NCBI RefSeq assembly: GCF_029338375.1
Contig: NZ_CP119805.1
Coordinates: 186,001 to 250,000, forward strand
Reading direction: 5' to 3'
DNA from: Halorussus lipolyticus
GTDB taxonomy: Archaea; Halobacteriota; Halobacteria; Halobacteriales; Haladaptataceae
DNA length: 64,000 bases
Below, piece after piece: positions 17,638 through 25,711 of this stretch (within the stretch, counting starts at the first letter, position 1; every line of letters begins with the position of its first letter). Made by a program: the position numbers and the translations under genes. Under the pieces are notes generated by a model that saw nothing but the letters and a program-made list of their open reading frames with translations, had not been told where the DNA came from and searched no databases.

Positions 17638-18077
17638 CACATACATGTATAATATATCAGTTACTATCTAATTTTCTAAATATTACCTAGAGAAAAAAGC
17701 AGAGAGAAAGTCCGAGAAAGGAACTGAGATGTATTTTGAGTAATAATTTGTAGAAACTTATTCTTGTCGGGCATGGGTATGGAACGCAGAATAGCAAAGG
17801 GGCATCCGAGTTTGAGAATCACCTCCACAGAGATAGTTCCACCGATTGTTTCGAGAAAGTAAATAATTACGTTTGTTTAGGAATTATTTTTGATTGTTTA
17901 CCGTGTGTCGAGTGAGCTTTCTACTTGGGAATACCGGCTAGACACCTTCTCAAACGGCGGTACGGCGACGAAACCGGAGTAGTAGTCCACAATTCATAAT
18001 CAGATTATCTGAAAGTAACCGCCTGATAGGGAAAATTTATAAGCAAAAGGATGGAACATGTGTGGTAGGAACACGCT
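17638..18077. other. AT-rich intergenic region
   Basis: About 440 bases, far more AT-rich than the surroundings, continuous with the low-GC 3' end of the CHAT gene. It holds promoter material for both flanking genes. No gene is supported. Confidence 0.55.
18035..18044 (+). promoter_or_regulatory. TATA box for the DUF7504-like gene
   Basis: GAAAATTTATAAG is a good haloarchaeal BRE/TATA match about 36 bases upstream of the ATG at 18078. Confidence 0.6.
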
Positions 18078-18830
18078 ATGACGACAGACCAATCCGTCGT
18101 TCGGGGACCAGACGACGACGTACCGCCAGACGACTTCACAGCCTTCCTCAGTCTCCTGAACGAGTTGAAGGCGACCGGGTGCAGTCTGCTGGTCGTCGGG
18201 GACGCGCCGCGCGAGCTGTTCACGCGCGCGAGCAGTAACCTGTTGGGCGACGCCGAGTCGATTCGCCACCGGGTCGTGGCCGCCACCGACGCCACGTCCG
18301 ACAGCATCGCCGAGCGCCTGCCCAACCCCGACGAGACGCCCCGCCCGCTGAGCGAGACCGCGCGGATTCTCAACCACGCGGGCGCTCCTCGGTCGGTGGC
18401 GGCCGAGGCCACCGACGTATCCGGCGACCTCGGCGGGATTCGGGAGACCCGCATCGCCGACCCCGAGTTACAGGGGCTTCAGGCGGGCCTCGTGGACGCC
18501 ATCGGCGACGTAGCGACCGAGGCCAGCGACCTGCGACCCGCCGACCTTCGCGTCGGCGTGGATTCGCTCGGCCCGCTGGTGGACCACTACGGCGAGGACG
18601 CCGTGCGTCGGTGCCTCCGGAGAGTCGGCGGGCACGTCCGCCACTACAACGGGATGGCCCACTACGTCCTCGCCGAGGAGTACGACAGCGAAGTCGTCGA
18701 GTCCTTCCTCCCGGACGTGGACGCCGTCATCGAACTCCGGGCGGTGGACCCCGTGGAACACGACCACGACGCCCAACAGCGGTGGCACGTCCCCGACCGG
18801 GAACTCGTGACCGAGTGGACCCCGCTGTAG
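18078..18830 (+). CDS. DUF7504-like haloarchaeal protein (RecA-like fold suspected)
   Basis: 250 residues. The segment CSLLVVGDAPRELFTRAS near residue 37 followed by LLGDAESIRHRVVAATDA resembles the start of DUF7504 proteins, which are thought to have a degenerate RecA/KaiC-type fold; a classical Walker A is not visible. A central repeat of short helices follows and the C-terminus is acidic (DPVEHDHDAQQRWH). The family is restricted to Halobacteria and its function is unknown. It sits downstream of the CHAT/microprotein pair with its own promoter. Confidence 0.65.
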   Translation: MTTDQSVVRGPDDDVPPDDFTAFLSLLNELKATGCSLLVVGDAPRELFTRASSNLLGDAESIRHRVVAATDATSDSIAERLPNPDETPRPLSETARILNHAGAPRSVAAEATDVSGDLGGIRETRIADPELQGLQAGLVDAIGDVATEASDLRPADLRVGVDSLGPLVDHYGEDAVRRCLRRVGGHVRHYNGMAHYVLAEEYDSEVVESFLPDVDAVIELRAVDPVEHDHDAQQRWHVPDRELVTEWTPL

Positions 18831-18915
18831 TCGGTCGAATCCCAATCGCCTCCGCGGTTCCCCGACCGCGGATTGGTCTGCTTCTCTCCTCGACGTTCGC
18901 GTCGAAAAGCGGCCG

Positions 18916-19410
18916 CTACCCGGCGTCGAGGACCCGGAACTCGGTCGCCAGCGAGGGCGAGGTCCCGACCAGCAGGAACTGATAGCGTCCGGGTCGGAGG
19001 TCACCGCGAACCTCGCCCGCCTGCGTTTCGAGGCCGGTCTCGGACAACTCGACTGCTGTCACGCTGGACTCGCCCGGCGGGAGTTCCGTCGCGCACAGTT
19101 GGTAGTAGCGGTCTTCGGTCCACGCGACGTGTCGCCACTGCCCGTCGGCGCGGCGCTGGAGCGCCCACGGGTTCCGGCACCCGAGGACGACCGTCGAGTC
19201 GCCGGTGTTCGTCACCTCGAAGGCGACCGTATCGCCGAGGCGCACGGTGTCCTGCCGGAGGCGGAGTCGAAGGTCTTCGCGCTCGGTGACGACACGCGCG
19301 TTCTCCCGATAGGCGAGCGCGGGGTCCTCCCGGCGGTCGGCCACAGCGATGGTGCCGCCGAGCGCGCCGGCCCCCGCGACGACCGAACAGAGATACGTGC
19401 GTCGGTTCAT
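18916..19410 (-). CDS. Exported Ig-like domain protein
   Basis: 164 residues. The start MNRRTYLCSVVAGAGALGG is a Tat-like signal. The mature part is one beta-sandwich domain: LRLRQDTVRLGDTVAFEV, then NTGDSTVVLGCRNPWALQ, LPPGESSVTAVELSE and LRPGRYQFLLVG, a pattern seen in bacterial Ig-like and BsuPI-type domains. Its ATG overlaps the stop of the regulator at 19407-20192 by four bases (ATGA), so the two are translationally coupled and probably functionally linked. Substrate or partner unknown. Confidence 0.75.
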   Translation of the reverse strand: MNRRTYLCSVVAGAGALGGTIAVADRREDPALAYRENARVVTEREDLRLRLRQDTVRLGDTVAFEVTNTGDSTVVLGCRNPWALQRRADGQWRHVAWTEDRYYQLCATELPPGESSVTAVELSETGLETQAGEVRGDLRPGRYQFLLVGTSPSLATEFRVLDAG

Positions 19411-20192
19411 GCGACGTGCAACCTCGTCGCGTCGGCCGCGATTCGGTCGAGGAGCGCCTCGCCCCACGCGACGGCCTCGCGGGTGTCGTTGCCGACGAAC
19501 CCGGCGAGCGTGCCCTCGTCGTAGACCATCACGGCGACCGACTGGTCGGGCGACGGTTCGGCGTCGGATTCGAGGACGGCGAGGCTGAACGAGTGGGTCA
19601 CGTCGGTCTGAGCGACAGTGACGCCCTCGGTCGAAGCCACGTCTTGGAGAGCGTCCTCGCGCCGGGAGAGCAACCACTCGACGACTCGCTCGGAGAGAAC
19701 GAGGTCGGCGGTCATCCCCTCGTCGGCGATTTTCTCGTGGTACATATCGACGTAGGAGGGGATGACGGTGGTCCCGAACACTCGGGCGTGGTCGGCGTCG
19801 GCCAGCGCCGCTTCGAGCGATTCGACCGGTTCGTGGGGCGACTGCCGGGTCGGGAGCGACACGTCGGCGGCCTCGAACAGCGCGGCGTCGAGCGGTTCGT
19901 CGGCGGCCAGCGCGGTGAGGTGCCCCCCGACAGACGCGAGGCCGTCGAGGCGGGCGGCGTGGCGTTCGTGTTCGGCCAGCGCAAGTTTGCCCGCGAGGGT
20001 CGTCCGGTAGCCCTCGTCGTCGCGCGCGACGAACCCGGCGTGTTCGAGTTCGCGGAGCGCGCGGTCGATGGTCGAGCGCGATTCGTCCAGTTCGCGCACC
20101 AACTCGCACTTCTGGCCGGGCGTCTGCAAGTGTCTCAGGAAGTGGCTTCGATTGCGGAGGCATTTTTGGAGGTCGGCGGGACCGGGGCGCAT
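19407..20192 (-). CDS. Winged-helix transcriptional regulator with FilR1/DUF1724-type C-terminal domain
   Basis: 261 residues. N-terminal wHTH (LRNRSHFLRHLQTPGQKC, RELDESRSTIDRALREL, GFVARDDEGYRTTLAGKLAL, residues about 10-75) precedes a larger domain with ARVFGTTVIPSYVDMYHE and FSLAVLES, then MVYDEGTLAGFVGN, typical of methanogen FilR1-like ligand-binding domains expanded in Halobacteria. It probably represses or activates itself and the coupled exported protein. An AT-rich spacer upstream (20220-20290) fits a promoter. Confidence 0.85.
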   Translation of the reverse strand: MRPGPADLQKCLRNRSHFLRHLQTPGQKCELVRELDESRSTIDRALRELEHAGFVARDDEGYRTTLAGKLALAEHERHAARLDGLASVGGHLTALAADEPLDAALFEAADVSLPTRQSPHEPVESLEAALADADHARVFGTTVIPSYVDMYHEKIADEGMTADLVLSERVVEWLLSRREDALQDVASTEGVTVAQTDVTHSFSLAVLESDAEPSPDQSVAVMVYDEGTLAGFVGNDTREAVAWGEALLDRIAADATRLHVA

Positions 20193-20493
20193 ACCCCTGC
20201 ATAATCACCGTCTTCATAAGAAACTACACATCTTCGATGATAAATAAGAGAAACTTTTTTATATTTTTATTCAGCAGTTGAAAGAGTTAGTCAGTAGGTG
20301 AGATAAAGGGAGCCGACTGTGAAATTCGCCGTGCTGGTTCCGTGGACCAGCCGCTGTGTGCCTCTGACACCGGCCATAATCCATTGTCGTTACCACGGGG
20401 AGACACCCTCCCCGTTTGCTCGCTCTGCCTTCCCCGTCCCCGCTCAACCAAAAAATCGACCGACAGAGACCTCCTCGTCGGCGAGCGACGACG
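20193..20493. other. Intergenic region with promoter AT tract and a hairpin
   Basis: The AT-rich 20235-20275 probably drives the regulator at 20192. An 8-bp hairpin, ACGGGGAG (20395-20402) with CTCCCCGT (20408-20415), and a T-run on the minus strand (20452-20457) lie downstream of the solute-binding protein gene and may terminate it. Confidence 0.45.
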
Positions 20494-22269
20494 CTACTCT
20501 AAGTCGGTCGTGTTGTACATCTGGCGACTGGTTCCTGCACCGCCGAAGCGCTCGACATCGACGTTCTGGTACCAGAACCGCTCGTCGGTCCGGTGGTAGA
20601 CCGGCAGGAACACCACGTCCTCCCAGTTGGCCTCCTCGATTTGGATGTACGACTCGTTACGTGCCGCCTCGGCCTCGTCCGTCGGTGCCGGGTTGTCCTG
20701 AATCTGCTCCCACGCGCTCTGGGCTTGCTGGGACGCCTCGGTGTCGAGCCAGTTGACGTAGGAGATGGGGGCGTCCTGCGAGGTGTCGGTCTGTGGCGGG
20801 TTGAGCAGTTGCAGGAAGTTGTCCGGCGCGGGCCAGTCCATAATCCACCCGAGCGAGTACGCCTGTAGGTTCCCTTCCCGACCGCGCTGGAGGAGAGTCG
20901 AGAACGGCGCGGACTCAATGGTCATGTCGATGTGGGCGCTCGCCAACTGGTCGCGCAGGAGTTGTGCGGTCTGTTGCCACGTGTCCGACCCCGAGTAGAT
21001 GGTCAGGGTGAACTCGTACCGGTTGTTCTGGTCGTATCCGGCCTCCTCCATCACCTGCCGGGCCTGCTGAATCTGGGTCTGGTTGTACCCGTAAGGGTAG
21101 TTCTGCTCGGCGTGCTGGTCGTAGGCGTCCGGGCCGTCGGGGTAGATGTTCGGCGGCGTGAAGTGATAGGCGGCCTGTCCGCGACCCTTGAAGATTTGCT
21201 CGATGACCTGATTCTGGTTCATCGCGTAGGCGGCGGCCTGCCGGGCGGGTTTCTCGACCCGATTCGTGTTAAACCCGAGGTAGAAGGCGTTGATGGTCGC
21301 CACCGCGAGGTAGTTCAGCGTCGCGCCGTTCCGGACCGGCCCGTAGGTCCCGAACTGCCGACCGAGGTCGTCGGTCTCCTCGACGCTGACCTTGTTGGGG
21401 TCGTAGAATGGTGTCGGAATCGGGAAGTAGTCCGCGTTCCGATTCATCGCGTAGGTGTACCGGGCGTTGTCGTCCTCGATGATGCGCCAGTTGACCCTAT
21501 CGACCTGCGCGGTCTGTCCGTGGTAGTTATCGAACCGGGAAACCTCGGCAACGTCGTTGGACTGCCACGTCTCGAACTGGAACGGTCCGGCACCGATGGG
21601 GTTCGAGGTCGCAAACTGCGAGTAGGGAATCTCGCCCTCGTACCCCTCGATGTCACCGACGATGCCCTCCGGAAGCGCCGCGAACGCCGTGTACGCCAGC
21701 ATCGGGAGCGTGGCGTGGAAGGGTTCTTCGAGCGTCATCTCCAGCGTGTAATCGTCTACGGCCTCGACAGCGAGCGTTCCGGGCTGATAGTTGCCCTCGC
21801 TGTCGGTCTCGTGCTGGACGCCGATGGACGAGAGGATGAAGTACGCACGACGAGACTCGTCCGACGCGGCGAGCCGTTCCCAAGCGTACACGAAGTCTTG
21901 GGCCGTGACTTCGCCAAAGTCGCCGTGGTACTGCGCGCCCTGCTTGAGATTGAACGTGTAGGTCGTGAAGTCGTCGGAGGTCTCGAAGCCTTGCGCGAGT
22001 TGGGTCTGGACCTCGATTTCCCCGTCCGGATAGTTCATCAGCGCGTCGAACATCTGCTGAATCACGGTCCCCGAGGCGGTGTCGGTCGCCTTGATGGGGT
22101 CGAGCGTACTCATCGTGGCGTTGATGAGATTGAACGTGCCGCCGCCACCTCCGTCTTCCTGAGTAGTGGTCTCCTGACCGACAGCAGTACCCGTGAGCGC
22201 AACAGCCGATGCCGTCCCGCCGGTCGCCTTGAGGAACGACCGTCGAGACATGTTGGATTTCTCGGACAT
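20494..22269 (-). CDS. ABC-transporter peptide/solute-binding protein (SBP family 5)
   Basis: 591 residues. A Tat signal MSRRSFLKATGGTASAVALTG is followed by a short Gly-rich spacer and an SBP_bac_5 domain: NLINATMSTLDPIKATDTAS, LTYTFNL-type segment, EVTAQDFVYAWERL, NPIGAGPFQFETW, ARQAAAYAMNQNQVI and YSLGWIMDWPAPDNFLQLL. It should capture peptides or similar solutes outside the membrane. Unlike the second SBP in the window (55348), no permease or ATPase gene is next to it, so it must share a transporter encoded elsewhere, possibly the 57-61 kb one. The anchor may be the uncleaved Tat signal; no lipobox is visible. Confidence 0.9.
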   Translation of the reverse strand: MSEKSNMSRRSFLKATGGTASAVALTGTAVGQETTTQEDGGGGGTFNLINATMSTLDPIKATDTASGTVIQQMFDALMNYPDGEIEVQTQLAQGFETSDDFTTYTFNLKQGAQYHGDFGEVTAQDFVYAWERLAASDESRRAYFILSSIGVQHETDSEGNYQPGTLAVEAVDDYTLEMTLEEPFHATLPMLAYTAFAALPEGIVGDIEGYEGEIPYSQFATSNPIGAGPFQFETWQSNDVAEVSRFDNYHGQTAQVDRVNWRIIEDDNARYTYAMNRNADYFPIPTPFYDPNKVSVEETDDLGRQFGTYGPVRNGATLNYLAVATINAFYLGFNTNRVEKPARQAAAYAMNQNQVIEQIFKGRGQAAYHFTPPNIYPDGPDAYDQHAEQNYPYGYNQTQIQQARQVMEEAGYDQNNRYEFTLTIYSGSDTWQQTAQLLRDQLASAHIDMTIESAPFSTLLQRGREGNLQAYSLGWIMDWPAPDNFLQLLNPPQTDTSQDAPISYVNWLDTEASQQAQSAWEQIQDNPAPTDEAEAARNESYIQIEEANWEDVVFLPVYHRTDERFWYQNVDVERFGGAGTSRQMYNTTDLE

Positions 22270-22493
22270 GCAAATAGAAGGACCACGCTATGCCATATGT
22301 AGTTAATTATTATTAATGCACGAAGATGAAGTTGGAAAAACCGAGCGCACTGGCGCGAGTTTTCCCAGATATATCAAAATGGAAATCGCTTCGAGGACGA
22401 ACCGAATCCCGAGACTCCGACGAACGAACTGTCAGACCAGATTCCAGCGATTTCGGCACTCACTCGGCGGAACGGGGAATCCCCGCGCGCTCG

Positions 22494-22781
22494 TCACTCC
22501 ACGTACAGCGAGTAGGTGATGACGCCGAACCCCGTAACCGTGAGGAGGCTCTCGATGACGAGGACCGTCGTGCGGTCGATAGCGAGTATCTGGTCGGCGA
22601 TGCCAGCCAGAAACGCCCCGAGAGTGACGACGCCGAAGCCAAGCGCGAGCGACCCCAGCGCGGGCGATTCGGTCCGGCGGTAGGCCTTGTAGGCGAAGAA
22701 GGTGATGAGGCCGCCCAGCAGGAGCGTGACTGTTTTGAGCGCGACGACGAGCGACGTGATGGTGGCCAAATCTGCGTTCAT
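22494..22781 (-). CDS. DUF7521-like membrane protein
   Basis: 95 residues with three hydrophobic segments: TSLVVALKTVTLLLGGLITFFAY is the first, then LGSLALGFGVVTLGAFLAG and a final helix ending GFGVITYSLYVE. This pattern (conserved KT in helix 1, YR after it) is that of small haloarchaeal DUF7521 membrane proteins usually encoded beside a wHTH regulator, as here with only four bases between them. Function unknown. Confidence 0.75.
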   Translation of the reverse strand: MNADLATITSLVVALKTVTLLLGGLITFFAYKAYRRTESPALGSLALGFGVVTLGAFLAGIADQILAIDRTTVLVIESLLTVTGFGVITYSLYVE

Positions 22782-22785
22782 AGCG

Positions 22786-23163
22786 TTATGTCTCCTTTCG
22801 CACTTCCGACCACATGTCCGCGAGGCGCTCCTCGGCCGAGCGAGCGGGCCGCGAGACGGCCACGTCGAATTCCTGCTCGTCGGTCAGCGATAGCGACACC
22901 TCGTCGAAATCGAGGTCGTAGCGCGTGGTGTGGTGGCCGTCGCTCCGGACCTCGGTGAGTTCCGAGAGGAGCGAGGCGTCGGTCAGCGCGTCGAGTTTCC
23001 GGTAGACCGTCGAGAGCGGGATGTCGGTCGCGTCCGAGATTTCGCTCGCGGTCATGGGTTCGTCTAAGTTCGTGACGATGGCCCGGCAGTCGGGGTCGTC
23101 CAGCGCATCGAGAAGCACCTGCAAGTCGGGGTCGTCCTCGACACTCACCGGGTCTCGAACCAT
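22786..23163 (-). CDS. Winged-helix regulator paired with the DUF7521-like protein
   Basis: 125 residues. ArsR-type wHTH: LDDPDCRAIVTNLDEPMTAS, then SDATDIPLSTVYRKLDALTD (recognition helix) and the wing LLSELTEVRSDGHHTTRYDL. The acidic C-terminal segment (LADMWSEVRKE) is helical. It heads a two-gene operon and is divergent from the multicopper oxidase-halocyanin operon across about 197 bases, so it is a candidate regulator of those genes. No metal-binding Cys cluster is present, apart from one Cys near the start. Confidence 0.82.
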   Translation of the reverse strand: MVRDPVSVEDDPDLQVLLDALDDPDCRAIVTNLDEPMTASEISDATDIPLSTVYRKLDALTDASLLSELTEVRSDGHHTTRYDLDFDEVSLSLTDEQEFDVAVSRPARSAEERLADMWSEVRKET

Positions 23164-23323
23164 CTACCGGACGTTTCGAAAGGCGATACATAACTCGTTC
23201 GACTCCGGGGTCGGGCGTGCCCGAAGTCGGTCGGGCGTTCGACTTGCCGACACCGAGTTTGGGTACCTCTACCACACCGAACACGTTCGAGGGCGTCCCA
23301 TCTAGTGGGAATCACCGTCTGCG

Positions 23324-23334
23324 CTCTTTAAGTA
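23324..23334 (+). promoter_or_regulatory. TATA box for the multicopper oxidase operon
   Basis: CTCTTTAAGTA lies about 30 bases upstream of the ATG at 23360, predicting a leaderless transcript. Confidence 0.6.
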
Positions 23335-23359
23335 GCCCTGCTAAGTTGGAAGTGTAACA

Positions 23360-24499
23360 ATGAGCCAGATTGGAGCCCCCGGAGATGGACCCTCTCGACG
23401 CGACTTCCTGAAAGCGACCGGTGCCGGCGGTCTGGCCGCCGCCGCTGGCTGTACTGCCCCGAGCAATAACGACCGACGCGCAACCCAGCAACAAGCTATG
23501 CAGTCCCAAAACTCTCTCCCGACGACCAGTCCGCCGGAAATCGTGAACGTCAACGAACAGGGTGGAAAAGTCACGCTCAAGTCCACGCCCGCTCGCCACG
23601 AGGTCCACCCGCTCGACACGATGGGCGGTCCCGTCGAACTCCCGCAGGTCTGGGCCTTCCAAGCCGACGACCGCGACCCGAGCGTCCCCGGTCCCATCCT
23701 CCGGACGACGGAGGGCGAGGACATGGAGGTCACGCTGGACAACACCGACAGCAAGCACCCCCACACGCTCCACTTCCACGGCGTCAGCAAGACGTGGGAG
23801 AACGACGGCGTGCCGACGACCACGGGCATCACGGTCCAACCCGGTGAGAAGCACACCTACCAGATTCCCGCCAACGTCCCCGGCACCCACATCTATCACT
23901 GCCACTACCAGACGCCCCGGCACATGGAGATGGGCATGTTCGGCATCTTCCGAGTTGACCCGAAGGGGTACGAACCCGCCGACCGCGAGTACTTCATGAC
24001 GCTGAAGGACTGGGACTCGTCGCTCCCCAAGATGATGGCGGGCCAGAGCGCGAGCTACAACCCCCGAAAGCGCAACGCCGACGTGTTCACCATCAACGGC
24101 AAATCCGCGCCCCGGACCCTCCACCCCGAGGACGGGTCGCCCATCATCGTCAAGCAGGGCGAGACGGTCCGGCTTCACATGGTCAACGCGGGCTACATGT
24201 CCCACCCGATGCACATCCACAACCACCGCTTCCAGAAGGTCGAGAAGGACGGTGGGGTCATCCCGGAGGCCGCCCGCCACGACGAGGACGTGACCAACCT
24301 CGCGCCCGCCGAGCGCCACACGCTCGAGTTCGAGGCCGACGCCGACCCCGGCATCTACCTGATGCACTGCCACAAGGTCAACCACGTCATGAACGGCCGG
24401 AGCTATCCCGGCGGGATGCTCGGCGGCGTCGTCTACGAGGAGGCGATGGATACCGACATCTTCAAGAAACTGATGAAATACGCTGGATACGAAGGCTAA
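23360..24499 (+). CDS. Exported two-domain multicopper oxidase
   Basis: 379 residues. A Tat lipoprotein-type signal (SRRDFLKATGAGGLAAAAGC) puts it outside the membrane. Two cupredoxin domains carry copper motifs: HTLHFHG (about residue 135), HIYHCHYQTPRHMEMGMFG (about 175-195), HPMHIHNHRF (about 285) and LMHCHKVNHVMNGR (about 335). Thus both type 1 (Cys-His-Met) and trinuclear-type His-x-His pairs are visible. It resembles small laccase and nitrite-reductase-like oxidases; the true substrate is not decidable. It is followed at one base by a halocyanin gene, a likely electron partner. Confidence 0.88.
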   Translation: MSQIGAPGDGPSRRDFLKATGAGGLAAAAGCTAPSNNDRRATQQQAMQSQNSLPTTSPPEIVNVNEQGGKVTLKSTPARHEVHPLDTMGGPVELPQVWAFQADDRDPSVPGPILRTTEGEDMEVTLDNTDSKHPHTLHFHGVSKTWENDGVPTTTGITVQPGEKHTYQIPANVPGTHIYHCHYQTPRHMEMGMFGIFRVDPKGYEPADREYFMTLKDWDSSLPKMMAGQSASYNPRKRNADVFTINGKSAPRTLHPEDGSPIIVKQGETVRLHMVNAGYMSHPMHIHNHRFQKVEKDGGVIPEAARHDEDVTNLAPAERHTLEFEADADPGIYLMHCHKVNHVMNGRSYPGGMLGGVVYEEAMDTDIFKKLMKYAGYEG

Positions 24500-24500
24500 T

Positions 24501-25145
24501 ATGACGAACGACGATACGACGACGGGACGCACGCACGGCGAGGCGACGGGGCGAGAGACGACGGACCGAGCGGCCACCCGACGCGACGTACTGAAAGCTG
24601 GCGGGACAGCGACCGCCGCTGTGGCCGGACTGTCCGGGTCGGCGACGGCCTCCGAGGGCGGGAGCGACCTCAGCAGTTGGTTCGAGGGCGTCTCGAACTA
24701 CGACGGCGTAGCGGACAAGACCGGCGAGTCCGAGGTCACAATCGAAGTCGGCGCGCAGGGCAACAACGGCGCGTTCGCCTTCGGTCCGGCCGCGGTCCGG
24801 GTGGACCCCGGTACGAAGGTGGTCTGGAAGTGGACCGGCAAGGGCGGCAGTCACAACGTCGTGAGCGAGAGCGGCGACTTCGAGTCAGAGATGGTCAGCG
24901 ACGAGGGCCACACCTTCTCCCAGACCTTCGAGGAGAAGGGCGTCCACAAGTACGCCTGCTCGCCCCACAAGGCGATGGGCATGAAGGGCGCAGTCGTGGT
25001 CGGCGACACAGAGGTCGGCTCCTCGGGGTACGACCTCGGAGCCAGCGAGTACGCTATCGGCGGGAGCATCCTGCTGGGTCTCCTCTCGCCCATCGCGTTC
25101 GCGTGGGTGCTGTTCAAGCGCGACCCCGACGGCCCGAGTCGGTAA
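24501..25145 (+). CDS. Membrane-anchored halocyanin-type blue copper protein
   Basis: 214 residues. Tat signal (ATRRDVLKAGGTATAAVAG) then one halocyanin domain with type 1 copper ligands: His in GGSHNVVSESGDF, then YACSPHKAMGMKGAVVVG giving Cys, His and Met. A Gly/Ser stretch leads to a C-terminal transmembrane helix (ILLGLLSPIAFAWVLF) and a basic tail, so the copper domain faces outward. It is cotranscribed with the multicopper oxidase and presumably shuttles electrons to or from it. Confidence 0.92.
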   Translation: MTNDDTTTGRTHGEATGRETTDRAATRRDVLKAGGTATAAVAGLSGSATASEGGSDLSSWFEGVSNYDGVADKTGESEVTIEVGAQGNNGAFAFGPAAVRVDPGTKVVWKWTGKGGSHNVVSESGDFESEMVSDEGHTFSQTFEEKGVHKYACSPHKAMGMKGAVVVGDTEVGSSGYDLGASEYAIGGSILLGLLSPIAFAWVLFKRDPDGPSR

Positions 25146-25711
25146 GTTCGGGTTGGATTTGCACGGGTAGGGTCTTTCTCGGTCGTTTTCTATCGTTTTG
25201 AGACTGAGTAGTTGTGGGAAGGAATTGTTATTGTTTGTCTAAGAATTGTTGAGTTGGTTCCTGCGTCTGGGTCGTGGTGGTATTTTCTCCGTCGGAGGGT
25301 GAGTGGCGATGCTGTGTCGGATGCTGGGGGATTCTGCGTTGGAAGTTAAGTGACAGTGCAGAACGGACTCGAAGGCGGCGAGAAGCTAGCTTCAGGCTTG
25401 AGCATAGCCGTCTCACGCAACCACACAGCACCGCACCGCCCCGCTACCGCGGGCCACAGCCTCCCCAACCGATTGCGTTGTCTGCGAACGACGTTCGCAG
25501 ATCAGCGAGACGCGAGCGTCTCGCAAGCCTCGGCCGCCGGAAGACAAATCACGTCTTCCGTGCCCTCGTTCGCTTCGCTCACAAGGACTCCGGCCTGCGC
25601 TACTCATCCCTCGCGCGATATGGCAGACCACGAGGGTCTGCCAGCGCACGCCGGGGTGGCAAATCAACTAGAACCAACCTCCTGAAATCGACCGATTTCG
25701 GCGGTTTCGGC
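25146..25711. other. Intergenic region carrying the second two-hairpin element
   Basis: 566 bases without a supportable gene. The T-rich segment 25190-25260 may terminate the halocyanin operon. The middle holds the dispersed element (25424-25540). Downstream (25540-25660) are further short inverted motifs such as TCGTTCGCTTCGCTCA. The open frames here are Arg/Ser-rich and repetitive. Confidence 0.5.
25424..25540 (+). repeat. Dispersed two-hairpin element, copy 2
   Basis: CCGCACCGCCCCGCTACCGC, then CCTCCCCAACC, then hairpin CTGCGAACG / CGTTCGCAG (25482-25490, 25492-25500) and hairpin GCGAGACGC / GCGTCTCGC (25505-25513, 25516-25524), ending AGCCTCGG. Same order as the reverse complement of 12362-12470. 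Confidence 0.7.

Noticed and set aside
17898..17990. 30-residue minus-strand frame starting VDYYSGFVAVPP
   Set aside because: It looks protein-like at its C-terminus, but it has only a GTG start and no promoter or motif, so I do not call a gene.
25350..25685. 111-residue plus-strand frame over the second hairpin element
   Set aside because: Its similarity to the first copy is on the level of the structured element, not of a conserved protein.
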